Shown piece by piece: positions 8,480 to 16,471 of a stretch of DNA of 64,000 bases. The number at the start of each line of letters is the position of its first letter. The first letter of the stretch is position 1. This stretch comes from Anaerolineae bacterium (lineage in GTDB: Bacteria > Chloroflexota > Anaerolineae > Promineifilales > Promineifilaceae). A model generated the notes under the pieces. That model made no database searches and had not been told where the DNA came from. It saw nothing but the letters and a program-made list of their open reading frames with translations. The stretch lies in NCBI GenBank assembly GCA_023954475.1, contig JAMLHW010000001.1, forward strand, positions 186,001 to 250,000. Direction: 5' to 3'. The translations under genes were made by a program, and so were the position numbers.

Positions 8480-9100
8480 ATGACGACAAAATACGATGCA
8501 CGCACGCATCACCGCCGGTCGATCCGATTGAAAGGGTGGAACTATGCGTCAGAAGGCGCGTATTTCGTGACCGTTTGTGCTTATCGTGGACAATCCGTCT
8601 TTGGAATGATTAATGATGATAAGTTATCGCTTTCGCTAATCGGACATTTTGTCGATTTGTGTTGGCAGACGATTCCAAGCCATTTTCCACATGTACAATT
8701 GGATATGTTCATCGTGATGCCCAATCACTTCCACGGCATTTTGTGGATTGTGGATGACCGTTTTGCTGCTATGCAAGAACCCGACGTAGGGGCGACCCAT
8801 GGGTCGCCCCTGCCGGATGAACAACTACCAACCGGCCCTCAACGGGGATCTTTGGGTTCAATAATCGGGCATTTCAAATCATCGGTGACGCGACGCCTCA
8901 AGAAACTGCCGCCACCGTTCGAAATGCCGGGGCACCCGATTTGGCAACGCGATTTCTACGATCAAATTATCCGCAACGAACGTCATCTCAATGCCGTGCG
9001 CGAATATATAGACAATAATCCATTGAAATGGGCAGAGGATAAAATGCATCCGGATGCCACTCTCAATCAGTTCAACCGTGCGTGGCGATCACAGGAATGA
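8480..9100 (+). CDS. REP-associated tyrosine transposase (RAYT, Y1_Tnp)
   Basis: 206 aa from ATG 8480, with AGGAG upstream; an upstream GTG at 8447 would add 11 residues. The HUH motif is MPNHFHGILW (about 79-88), and the downstream helix with the catalytic Tyr is DFYDQIIRNERHLNAVREYI, followed by NNPLKW, all typical of RAYTs of the IS200/IS605-like superfamily. These single-strand nickases are thought to move REP hairpins. The gene carries a REP hairpin inside its own reading frame (8786-8813, read as V-G-A-T-H-G-S-P-L) and another just after it. It contains no TCGGCCGA core, unlike its neighbours. Confidence 0.9.
   Translation: MTTKYDARTHHRRSIRLKGWNYASEGAYFVTVCAYRGQSVFGMINDDKLSLSLIGHFVDLCWQTIPSHFPHVQLDMFIVMPNHFHGILWIVDDRFAAMQEPDVGATHGSPLPDEQLPTGPQRGSLGSIIGHFKSSVTRRLKKLPPPFEMPGHPIWQRDFYDQIIRNERHLNAVREYIDNNPLKWAEDKMHPDATLNQFNRAWRSQE
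8786..8813. repeat. REP hairpin inside the RAYT gene
   Basis: AGGGGCGACCC / GGGTCGCCCCT around a central AT, an 11-bp perfect stem. It is identical over its stem to the copy at 9106-9134. It is read in frame as part of the transposase. Confidence 0.85.
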
Positions 9101-9105
9101 TCAAT

Positions 9106-9134
9106 CGTAGGGGCGACCCATGGGTCGCCCCTAC
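9106..9134. repeat. REP hairpin downstream of the RAYT gene
   Basis: GTAGGGGCGACCC / GGGTCGCCCCTAC, a 13-bp perfect stem starting 5 bp after the transposase stop. It is the likely substrate of the RAYT and may also end its transcript. Confidence 0.85.
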
Positions 9135-9148
9135 ACCAGTATGAAGCT

Positions 9149-11401
9149 ATGGGACGAGCCAAAATTGGATTGATTGTAGTCGCGCTGTGGCTGCTGGTGG
9201 CGTGTGCGCAGGAAAGTGGGTTGGATTCGGCCGAATCCACACCCACACCTACATCCATACCAACAGAACCACTGGCCGCGCCCATTATCGTCACCGAGCC
9301 GGCACCGGCCACAGCAACCCCAGTCATTGTCTTACCCACAAACACGCCTGCGCTACCGACACCGACGCCGACACCGAGCCTGTTTGAGACGGTGGAAATC
9401 GGCCGAACCATAGGCGGCGCACCGATTGAGGCCGAGCGGATTGGGCACGGATCGTTTCGCGTCGTCATTGCCGCGACTGATCAACCTCCCGTTCAGGCAC
9501 TCCTCGACCACTTTCGCACGATGCCCGGCGCTGTGCCGGAAAACGTTACACTCTGGATTGTGCATAACAGCGATCCCAACGGCATTGGAGGCGTGTTCAC
9601 CAATGCCGACAGTAATTTCGACGGCTGCTTTGACAACAGCGGCGGCGAACGCTTCCCATTCAATACGGTGGAAGCGCGCGCGCTGCGCGACGTGACGCAG
9701 TCGGCGAGTGCGGTCATCCTGCTGGATTCGGCCGAAAACAACCGCATCCTGCTCGACACATGCCGCCAATCAGCGCCGGCGCAGCAACTGGGCACGCTGG
9801 CGAGCGGTATACTCAATCGTCCGTTGCAGCCGCTGCGCAACACGCCCGGCCACTTTGTCGACTATCTCAGCAGCGAAGGTGTTGCGGCAATTGCGATTGA
9901 GGGCGGTGTGGACGCTGCCTCGCTGCCGGCGCTGGCCGAACAGGTGATGGCGGCTGCGGACGAGATTGTAGCGGCCGACACGCTGCAGCTCGGTGCTGCG
10001 ACAACCTGGCTGAACGACGGCAACACGGGCAATTGGCGCTTTGCAGACGGCAATTTCATCCATCCGCTGGCGCTGCAAGTCGTCGGCGATACGGCATATT
10101 TGCTCGACGCCGGGCGCATCCTGCAAATCGATCTGCTTGCGCCTGCGGCGCCGACTGTTTTGATCGAAACGGGCGCGGCGATAGACGGTTGGCAGGTGCA
10201 GGAGTTGATCGATCTGGCAGCGGATGAAACGGCGCTCTACGCATTGGATCGCGCCGGTGATGTGTATCGGTATGATTTTTCGGCCGAAACGTGGACACTC
10301 GACCGCTTCGACCGGGATGTGCGCGACATTTCCGCCCATTACTACGTCGCCCTCGATGCCGGAGACGACGGACGCACATTGGCTGAAACCAGCTACAAAT
10401 TCGCACTCAACTACGGCGGCGCAGAAGAACGGTTGTGGTCGCTGCCGGACGGGCGCGAGATCGATATTGCGGCCGATCAAGGCGCGACGTATGCCTTGCT
10501 CGCAGCCATGGACACGCCGGTTGGCGATTTGCGCAAATACCGCGATACGGCCACGGTCACACAATTCAACCCCAATTTCGCGCCGGTCAATCCGCGCCAA
10601 CTCGTCGCGGCAGGCAACTCAGTGACCGTGCTCGACCAAGCGGGGAGACGCTTGCTGCAATACGACGCCACAACCGGCCGACTCAAACAGCGCATCCAGT
10701 TTGCTGACCGCACGCCGATTTCTGCGTTCTGGACCGACGGCACGCGCCTGATTCTGGCGGGACGCGACATGCTCTACTTTGTCGATGAACCGCAGCGCGC
10801 TGCCGAGATTTCCGGTGGGGATGTGTTGATCGGGCCGCAGCCGCACGATTTGGCGACCTGGCTCGACCGGCAGCCGAAAATTCTGCCGCTGGGTATCAAT
10901 CTGGCGGAGCGCGATTTCCAGATGCCGGGTGCGCCGCGCCATTATCGCCTCGGCATTCACGCCGGGTTTGACCTCTACTTTGCTGCCGGAACCCAGATTC
11001 AGGCGGCGGCCGACGGCGTCGTGATTCGCGCCGATCACGATTATGTGGCACCCGATCCAACGGCGTTTGATGCGTGGCGCGGGCAGTCGTTTGACCTCGG
11101 TTACACATCGGCCGAAGCGGAAGATTTTTATCGCGGTCGGCAGGTATGGGTGCAGCACGACGACGGCACCATTGGCCGCTACGTCCATCTGAGCAGCATC
11201 GATCCGTTTGTCTACGAAGGCGAACGCGTCACGCAGGGGCAAATCATCGCCCGCGTCGGCAATTCCGGTTCACCGGCCAGCCGCAACAGCGAAACGGAAG
11301 ACGCGCACCTGCATTTCGAATTGTGGTCGGGCGATCACTATCTGGGACAATGGATTCGGCCGATTGAGACACGGGCGTGGGGACAACAGGTTTTGCGCTA
11401 A
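9149..11401 (+). CDS. lipoprotein with degenerate M14-like domain and C-terminal M23 peptidase
   Basis: 750 aa. Lipobox LLVAC, then a TPTP-rich linker. Residues about 75-265 resemble a zinc carboxypeptidase M14 domain (IGRTIGGAPIEAERIG, then N-S-D-P-N-G and EARALRDV), but the HxxE zinc pair is absent, so this part is probably inactive. A middle region (about 280-560) has repeating strand motifs like a small beta-propeller. The C-terminal M23 domain (about 590-745) keeps HAGFD, QVWVQHDDGTIGRYVHLS and HLHFELW, the metal and catalytic residues, so it should cleave peptide bridges in peptidoglycan. A cell-wall remodelling role is likely. A hairpin at 11408 ends the unit. Confidence 0.82.
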   Translation: MGRAKIGLIVVALWLLVACAQESGLDSAESTPTPTSIPTEPLAAPIIVTEPAPATATPVIVLPTNTPALPTPTPTPSLFETVEIGRTIGGAPIEAERIGHGSFRVVIAATDQPPVQALLDHFRTMPGAVPENVTLWIVHNSDPNGIGGVFTNADSNFDGCFDNSGGERFPFNTVEARALRDVTQSASAVILLDSAENNRILLDTCRQSAPAQQLGTLASGILNRPLQPLRNTPGHFVDYLSSEGVAAIAIEGGVDAASLPALAEQVMAAADEIVAADTLQLGAATTWLNDGNTGNWRFADGNFIHPLALQVVGDTAYLLDAGRILQIDLLAPAAPTVLIETGAAIDGWQVQELIDLAADETALYALDRAGDVYRYDFSAETWTLDRFDRDVRDISAHYYVALDAGDDGRTLAETSYKFALNYGGAEERLWSLPDGREIDIAADQGATYALLAAMDTPVGDLRKYRDTATVTQFNPNFAPVNPRQLVAAGNSVTVLDQAGRRLLQYDATTGRLKQRIQFADRTPISAFWTDGTRLILAGRDMLYFVDEPQRAAEISGGDVLIGPQPHDLATWLDRQPKILPLGINLAERDFQMPGAPRHYRLGIHAGFDLYFAAGTQIQAAADGVVIRADHDYVAPDPTAFDAWRGQSFDLGYTSAEAEDFYRGRQVWVQHDDGTIGRYVHLSSIDPFVYEGERVTQGQIIARVGNSGSPASRNSETEDAHLHFELWSGDHYLGQWIRPIETRAWGQQVLR

Positions 11402-11407
11402 AATCTA

Positions 11408-11440
11408 AGAAACCGGGTTTTTGTCAAAAACCCGGTTTCT
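11408..11440. terminator. AGAAACCGGG-type palindrome, likely bidirectional terminator (copy 1)
   Basis: AGAAACCGGGTTTTT / AAAAACCCGGTTTCT, a 15-bp perfect stem around GTC. It is a member of a family also found at 12960, 16410 and 37971. The A/T-rich inner arm gives U-runs on either strand. It sits between the M23 lipoprotein gene and the HIT gene. Confidence 0.7.
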
Positions 11441-11461
11441 GCGACATACAAGGAGAAACAG

Positions 11462-11815
11462 ATGACAACTCTATTTGCCAAAATCGTACGCGGGGAAATT
11501 CCGTCCGACACTGTCTATCAGGACGAGCAGGTGACGGCGTTTCGCGACATCAACCCGGCGGCACCGACGCACATTTTGATCGTGCCCAATCGCGTCATTC
11601 CGACCGTCAACGATCTCACAACGGACGATGAGCAGTTGGTCGGGCACATGGTGTTGGTGGCCAAGCTGTTGGCCGAGCAGGAAGAAATCGCCGAAGACGG
11701 TTTTCGCCTGATCATCAACTGCAACAAGAACGGGGGGCAGGTAGTCTATCATCTGCATCTGCATCTGCTTGGCGGGCGGCCGCTGGGGCCGATGGTGGTT
11801 CGGCCGAAAGCATAA
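11462..11815 (+). CDS. HIT family nucleotide hydrolase (HinT-like)
   Basis: 117 aa, standard length. [40 protein letters not shown] and the active-site triad [13 protein letters not shown] identify an HinT-type purine nucleoside phosphoramidase. The cytosolic protein hydrolyses AMP-lysine or AMP-NH2 type substrates; the physiological role is unsettled. Its last residues, V-R-P-K-A, are encoded by a TTCGGCCGAA palindrome (11799-11808) three bases from the stop. Confidence 0.95.
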   Translation: MTTLFAKIVRGEIPSDTVYQDEQVTAFRDINPAAPTHILIVPNRVIPTVNDLTTDDEQLVGHMVLVAKLLAEQEEIAEDGFRLIINCNKNGGQVVYHLHLHLLGGRPLGPMVVRPKA

Positions 11816-11837
11816 AGCCCAAACAGGTTAATACCGC

Positions 11838-11866
11838 TTGACAATAATACCGCGTCACGGTAACAT
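11838..11866 (+). promoter_or_regulatory. higBA promoter giving a leaderless mRNA, with operator repeats
   Basis: TTGACA at 11838-11843, 17 bp, TAACAT at 11861-11866, then exactly six bases to the ATG of the toxin gene, so the start of transcription falls on the A of ATG. An inverted repeat TACCG-CGTCA-CGGTA (11848-11862) overlaps the -10, and TAATACCGC occurs twice (11829-11837, 11845-11853). These are plausible binding sites for the HigA repressor. Confidence 0.5.
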
Positions 11867-11872
11867 GAGAAC

Positions 11873-12154
11873 ATGATCAAATCCTTTAAGTCCAATGAGA
11901 CTGAAAAGGTATTCAGGCGCACTTTTTCGCGAAAGTTGCCAAATACTATCCAGAAAACTGCGTATCGCCGCCTTGCGTATCTGCATTCGGCAACTGAGCT
12001 AAAAGACTTGCTCATCCCGCCGGCCAACCGCCTTGAGAAATTGCACGGAGACCGGCAGGGTCAATACAGCATTCGCATCAATGATCAATGGCGAATTTGC
12101 TTTGTCTGGCAAGACGGCGACGCATATGATGTCGAGATAGTCGACTATCATTGA
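11873..12154 (+). CDS. higB: HigB-type toxin (RelE superfamily mRNA interferase)
   Basis: 93 aa. Motifs typical of HigB are MIKSFKSNETEKVF at the N terminus, RRLAYLHSATELKDL, PPANRLEKL, GQYSIRINDQWRICF and the terminal VEIVDYH. HigB cleaves mRNA on the ribosome and is neutralised by the downstream HigA. The toxin is the first gene, as is usual for higBA. The last codon region overlaps the possible TTG start of higA. The gene appears to be transcribed without a leader. It is a divergent homologue of the toxin at 41986-42279. Confidence 0.92.
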   Translation: MIKSFKSNETEKVFRRTFSRKLPNTIQKTAYRRLAYLHSATELKDLLIPPANRLEKLHGDRQGQYSIRINDQWRICFVWQDGDAYDVEIVDYH

Positions 12155-12165
12155 GAATAAACAAC

Positions 12166-12489
12166 ATGAGCAATAATAAAATCCCTCCGGTTCATCCCGG
12201 CGAAGTGTTGCTGGAAGAGTTCTTGAACCCACTCGGCATCAGCCAGTATCGTCTTGCAAAAGAGATGAATGTATATCCGCGCAAGATCAACGAAATCGTA
12301 CACGGTAAACGGGCCGTTACGGCCGATACCGCACTGCGTTTAAGTCGCTATTTCGGTACAACGGCTGAATTGTGGATGAATTTGCAGGCATTGTATGATC
12401 TGGAAACGACACGCGATGAGATTGAGGAGACGGTCGCGCGAGAAATTGTTCCTCTGGTCAGGGAGCCAGGCGCGATAACGCTGGCGTAA
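12166..12489 (+). CDS. higA: HigA-type antitoxin (XRE helix-turn-helix)
   Basis: 107 aa from ATG 12166; a TTG at 12151 would overlap higB. PPVHPGEVLLEEFLNPLGIS is the HigA signature, followed by an HTH (YRLAKEMNVYPRKINEIVHG) and RYFGTTAELWMNLQALYDLE. It should bind HigB and repress the operon through the repeats near 11850. Normal length for the family. Confidence 0.92.
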   Translation: MSNNKIPPVHPGEVLLEEFLNPLGISQYRLAKEMNVYPRKINEIVHGKRAVTADTALRLSRYFGTTAELWMNLQALYDLETTRDEIEETVAREIVPLVREPGAITLA

Positions 12490-12592
12490 CCTCGAATTAC
12501 ACCGCACCTTGCCCGGTATGCGTTGGACTTTGTCCCGTCTGCTGATTACAATAACAAACATGGTGTGAGACGCAGCACCAGCGGAGGGTATC

Positions 12593-12946
12593 ATGTCCAT
12601 CACAGTCGCTTTTGCCCCGGAAACCGGCATCACTGCCGAGCAATTCATCGCTTCCTGGAACGCATCGTCCAACAGTGAGTCGATTGGTTCGGCCGAAATT
12701 GCCGCTACACAGCGCGAAACATACCTCGATCCCGCGAGCACCATGCTGATCGCATCGGTGCTGACATCGATTGGCGCGACCGTTTTCAGTGCGGCGCTCT
12801 ACGATTTCCTGAAAGAAAAGTTTGGCCAGCCGGAGCAGCCGCCAGCGGTCAATGTCAATATCGTCGCGCCGGAAGACATGGTCATCCACCAGATTCCGCA
12901 AGCCGACGGCAGCGTGACATTTGTCGTCACCGCCAAAGAGGATTAG
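12593..12946 (+). CDS. small membrane protein of unknown function upstream of the CHAT gene
   Basis: 117 aa. It has a polar N terminus, one clear membrane segment at about 51-72 (MLIASVLTSIGATVFSAALY), then a short basic stretch and a beta-rich tail (VNVNIVAPEDMVIHQI, GSVTFVVTA). I do not recognise the family. It is on the same strand as the CHAT-NB-ARC gene and ends 85 bp before that gene's start, with a hairpin between. This order suggests a membrane partner or effector of the sensor, but this is inference only. S-A-E at about 33-35 is encoded by a TTCGGCCGAA palindrome. Confidence 0.6.
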   Translation: MSITVAFAPETGITAEQFIASWNASSNSESIGSAEIAATQRETYLDPASTMLIASVLTSIGATVFSAALYDFLKEKFGQPEQPPAVNVNIVAPEDMVIHQIPQADGSVTFVVTAKED

Positions 12947-12959
12947 TCGCCAGATCAGC

Positions 12960-12992
12960 AGAAACCGAGTTTTTTCAAAAAACTCGGTTTCT
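12960..12992. terminator. AGAAACCGAG-type palindrome (copy 2)
   Basis: AGAAACCGAGTTTTTT / AAAAAACTCGGTTTCT, a near-perfect 16-bp stem with one central base. It is identical to copy 4 (37971). It lies between the small membrane protein gene and the CHAT gene. Confidence 0.7.
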
Positions 12993-13031
12993 CGGTCAGC
13001 GCAGTTTCTCGGCCAAGCACCGGAGCACACC

Positions 13032-16000
13032 ATGCACATCTTGATTCGCCAGACAGACGAAGCCACCGCATCACCTTTTCAGGCAGAAATCAGCTTTAAC
13101 CACGGCACGCGCCATCCGATCACGATCACTGACCCGTTCAATGCTGAACAGGAAGCGGAACTGGAATGGTATTTTGAGACCTGGCTGGAATTGCCGTTTA
13201 TCAATACGGTACGCGCCCGTAAAGCAGCCGAATCGATCACCACGTACGGGACGGCATTGTTCGAGCAGGTTTTTGACCACAAAAAGGTGTACGCACAATA
13301 CGATCGCGCCAAAGCAAAAGGCGTCAGCCAGTTTGAGGTAGAGATTGCGGGAACGCCGGCCTTTCATGCGCTGCATTGGGAAGCGCTGCAAGACCCTGAC
13401 AGACCACCGCTGGCCGTCGATGCAACCATATTGCGCAAATTGATCGACCCGGCGACCGAAGAGATTCAGCCGCAAGAGCAGGTGACGCTCAACATCTTGA
13501 TGGTTGTGGCACGACCGGGCGGACGGCGCGATGTCGGCTACCGCACGATCGCGCGACCTTTGGTGGAAGCGCTGCGGGACGGGAAAATCAGAGCGCAGAT
13601 TGACATTGTTCGGCCCGGTACATACGAGGCATTGACGCGCCATCTCGAAGCAACACGACAAGAACATGGCGATGGCTTCTACCAGATCGTGCATTTAGAT
13701 TTGCACGGTTCATTGTTGACTCATGAGCAATACGTGGCCTATCAGGCGAGCAAAGCGGCGGCGGGCAGCGGCGCATTTGACGAAATGCTCAGTCCCATGC
13801 GCTACGGAGAGCGCAGCGAGTTTGTGCCAGATGTCGAGGCGTTTGAGGGACAGCGTGGCTTTCTATCGTTTGTCGGTGCCAAAGAAGGCTGGTCCGATCT
13901 GGTGATAGACACGGAGATTGCGGCGTTGTTGCAGCGCTACCAGATACCGATTGCGGTGCTCAATGCGTGTCAATCGGGCAAGCAGGTGGGCGCAGCCGAA
14001 ACGAGTCTGGGGGCGCGGCTGGTTGCAGCCGGTGTGCAGCAAGTGGTGGCGATGGGCTACTCGGTGACGGTGACAGCCGCCGAGCGCTTGATGACAACCG
14101 TTTATCAACAGTTGCTGGGTGGGCAACCATTGCCTCGTGCGCTGCAGCAGGGGCGGTGGGAGTTACACAAGCGCAAAAAGCGCCGCGCGTATTTCAACGA
14201 GGAAATTCCGCTGGAAGATTGGATGTTGCCGGTCGTATATCAGAATCAGTCAGTTTCTTTGACATTGCGCGATTTCCGCTCGCTGGATGAGGAAAATGCG
14301 TTTTATTTAGGCCGCAGGGCACAATACCGCGCACCGCGACCGGAGTTCGGTTTTGTCGGGCGCGATGTCGATATTCTGGAGATCGAACGGCGGCTGTTGC
14401 GCGACGCACGCAGCAATCTGCTGCTGCTGCGCGGTATGGGCGGCGTGGGCAAGACGACGCTGCTGCGCCACCTGATGGAATGGTGGCAGACAACCGGCTT
14501 TGTCACCCGCGTCGTCTATTTTGGCTATGATGAGAAGGCGTGGACGACGGAGCAGATCATTGACGGCATTGGGCGCGTGCTGCTGGGCGACGCGCACTAC
14601 AACCGCGAGCTGCAGCCGTTAATGCCGGACGCGCGGCAGCAGAAGCTGGTCGACAAGCTGCGTGCCGAGCGCCATTTGCTGGTGCTGGACAATCTGGAGT
14701 CGATTACGGGGACCAATCTGGCGGTGCTCAATACGCTGGACGCGCAAGAGCAGGCGCGGCTGCGCGACTTTGTGCAGGCGCTGGTCGGCGGCAGGACGCT
14801 GGTGCTGCTGGGGTCGCGTGGTGGCGAGGCATGGTTGTTGGGTAGTCAGGTTGACAACCTGACCTACAGGCTGCCGGGGCTGGATGCGGAGGCGGCGTCG
14901 ACGCTGGCGGAGCGCATTTTGGAGCGCTACGACAAGACGGCGTACCACAGCGACGACGCCTTCCGCGAGTTGCTGAAGCTGCTCGACGGCTATCCGCTGG
15001 CGCTGGAGGTGGTGCTGGCCAATTTGCAGCGGCAGACGCCGGCGGATGTGTTGGCGGCTTTGCAGAAAGCGGACGTCGCCATTGATCCCAACGCGGAGGG
15101 GGGTGACAAGACGACGAGTATTGTGCAGTGCATCGAGTATTCGCACAGCAATTTGTCGCCGGCGGCGCAGGAATTACTGCTCTGTTTGGCGCCGTTTACG
15201 GGCGTCGTGAATACGAGTTTATTGGGCAGCTACGTCGCAGCGTTGCAGCAACAGCCGGAACTGGCCCATCTCGACCACAGCTTGTGGCAGGAGGTGCTGC
15301 AGGAGGCGGTCAATTGGGGGCTGATGACGCCGCACGAGATTGGCGGTGGCTATTTGCGCTTGCAGCCGGTGTTTCCGTACTTCTTGAAAACGCGGTTGGG
15401 GGGCGAAGGCGGAGGGCGGAAGGATGAAGGCGGAAGGCAGGTGGCAATTGAGGCGGCGTTTCGGGCGCACTACGATGGCATTGGTGGTGCGCTGGCGCAG
15501 ATGATCAAGTCGAAGGAAGCGCAGGAGCGACAAGTAGGGCAGGCGCTAATCGATGTGGAGTACGAGAATTTGTTGACGGCTGTTCGCATTGCTTTGATAT
15601 CATCAAGCGAATTCTACCAAGCTTTTTCTGCATTGTACGAGTATCTATTGCTTAATCAAGATCGAACACGTCTAGACTTATGTGAAATGGTGATGTCAGC
15701 ACAGAGTAACTATTCAAATGAGCAGATTGAAGGTGAAATCGGTCAAGATTTCTATCTAGTGCTTGCCCGTCAGTCGCGATCCTATCTGGAACTAAAGCGC
15801 TATGATGACTCTAAAAATGGGTACGAGGCAGCATTAGCGTTGGTAAAACAATTTAAGCAGATGCAGCCAGAGCTTCAGGCTAACTGGGAAGCAATTATGT
15901 ACCACCAGTTGGGGAGCGTGGCCCAGGAGCAGCGGCAGTGGGATGCGGCCGAAGCGTATTACCAACAAGCGCTGACGATTGATCGCGAGTTCAACAACCG

Positions 16001-16400
16001 TCACGGTATGGCACAGACCTTGCACCAGTTGGGGATTGTGGCCGAGGCGCAGCGGCAGTGGGATTCGGCCGAAGCGTATTACCAACAAGCGCTGACGATT
16101 AAGCGCGAGTTCAACGACCGCTACAGCATGGGCAGCACATTGAACCAACTCGGTATGGTTCACGAATTACAGGAACATTGGGAACAATCGGCCGACTACT
16201 ATTTGCAAGCCATTGCCATTGCTGTCGAATTTAATGATGATTACCGCATCAAAACACGCACGGAGAATCTGGCTAACGTGTGGCAAGCGGTGCAAGCGCA
16301 GTCTAGTCCGGCTGCCGATAGTATCGTGCAGCGCCTGGCGGCGCTATTAAACGAATCATCGGAACAGGTCGTGCAACGGCTGCGCGAAGCGTCAAGCTGA
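13032..16400 (+). CDS. CHAT protease - NB-ARC ATPase - TPR protein (STAND-type immune or signalling sensor)
   Basis: 1122 aa from ATG 13032; an in-frame start at 12921 would run through the hairpin and is unlikely. CHAT caspase-like domain (about 100-420) with HLDLHG (catalytic His near 224) and VLNACQSGKQ (catalytic Cys near 311). NB-ARC domain: LRGMGGVGKTTLLRH (P-loop near 467), LLVLDNLES (Walker B near 548), LLGSRGG, GYPLALEVVL. A winged-helix region follows. C-terminal TPRs (about 950-1085) include two nearly identical 40-residue units. This architecture is known from bacterial defence STANDs, where ligand sensing by the repeats triggers oligomerisation and proteolysis. The trigger is unknown. 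A G-rich insert (15405-15441) and an AT-richer stretch (about 15570-15890) suggest domain shuffling. Confidence 0.88.
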   Translation: MHILIRQTDEATASPFQAEISFNHGTRHPITITDPFNAEQEAELEWYFETWLELPFINTVRARKAAESITTYGTALFEQVFDHKKVYAQYDRAKAKGVSQFEVEIAGTPAFHALHWEALQDPDRPPLAVDATILRKLIDPATEEIQPQEQVTLNILMVVARPGGRRDVGYRTIARPLVEALRDGKIRAQIDIVRPGTYEALTRHLEATRQEHGDGFYQIVHLDLHGSLLTHEQYVAYQASKAAAGSGAFDEMLSPMRYGERSEFVPDVEAFEGQRGFLSFVGAKEGWSDLVIDTEIAALLQRYQIPIAVLNACQSGKQVGAAETSLGARLVAAGVQQVVAMGYSVTVTAAERLMTTVYQQLLGGQPLPRALQQGRWELHKRKKRRAYFNEEIPLEDWMLPVVYQNQSVSLTLRDFRSLDEENAFYLGRRAQYRAPRPEFGFVGRDVDILEIERRLLRDARSNLLLLRGMGGVGKTTLLRHLMEWWQTTGFVTRVVYFGYDEKAWTTEQIIDGIGRVLLGDAHYNRELQPLMPDARQQKLVDKLRAERHLLVLDNLESITGTNLAVLNTLDAQEQARLRDFVQALVGGRTLVLLGSRGGEAWLLGSQVDNLTYRLPGLDAEAASTLAERILERYDKTAYHSDDAFRELLKLLDGYPLALEVVLANLQRQTPADVLAALQKADVAIDPNAEGGDKTTSIVQCIEYSHSNLSPAAQELLLCLAPFTGVVNTSLLGSYVAALQQQPELAHLDHSLWQEVLQEAVNWGLMTPHEIGGGYLRLQPVFPYFLKTRLGGEGGGRKDEGGRQVAIEAAFRAHYDGIGGALAQMIKSKEAQERQVGQALIDVEYENLLTAVRIALISSSEFYQAFSALYEYLLLNQDRTRLDLCEMVMSAQSNYSNEQIEGEIGQDFYLVLARQSRSYLELKRYDDSKNGYEAALALVKQFKQMQPELQANWEAIMYHQLGSVAQEQRQWDAAEAYYQQALTIDREFNNRHGMAQTLHQLGIVAEAQRQWDSAEAYYQQALTIKREFNDRYSMGSTLNQLGMVHELQEHWEQSADYYLQAIAIAVEFNDDYRIKTRTENLANVWQAVQAQSSPAADSIVQRLAALLNESSEQVVQRLREASS
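15901..16137 (+). repeat. two near-identical TPR-coding units inside the CHAT gene
   Basis: Two 120-bp units (about 15901-16017 and 16021-16137) share long identical runs such as GCGTATTACCAACAAGCGCT and differ at a few codons. One unit carries the palindrome TTCGGCCGAA at 16064, while the other has TGCGGCCGAA at the matching place. This is recent internal duplication in the sensor part. Confidence 0.75.
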
Positions 16401-16409
16401 AAAAACGCC

Positions 16410-16458
16410 AGAAACCGGGTTTTTTGGAAAAACCCGGTTTCTCAAAAACCCGGTTTCT
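16410..16458. terminator. AGAAACCGGG-type palindrome with an extra half unit (copy 3)
   Basis: AGAAACCGGGTTTTTT-GG-AAAAACCCGGTTTCT followed by a second AAAAACCCGGTTTCT. It lies between the converging CHAT gene and the YheT-like gene, where a two-way terminator is needed. Confidence 0.7.
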
Positions 16459-16471
16459 CAATAGCTTAATC

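Noticed and set aside
12921-13031. N-terminal extension of the CHAT protein
   Set aside because: The frame is open from 12921 but would begin inside the previous gene and translate the palindromic terminator at 12960-12992. ATG 13032 precedes the conserved part.
12698-16063. Lack of the TCGGCCGA core over 3.4 kb as proof that the CHAT gene is newly acquired
   Set aside because: At about 1.7 sites per kb the longest gap expected in the window is close to 3 kb, and a similar gap (21.2-24.5 kb) covers ordinary transporter genes.
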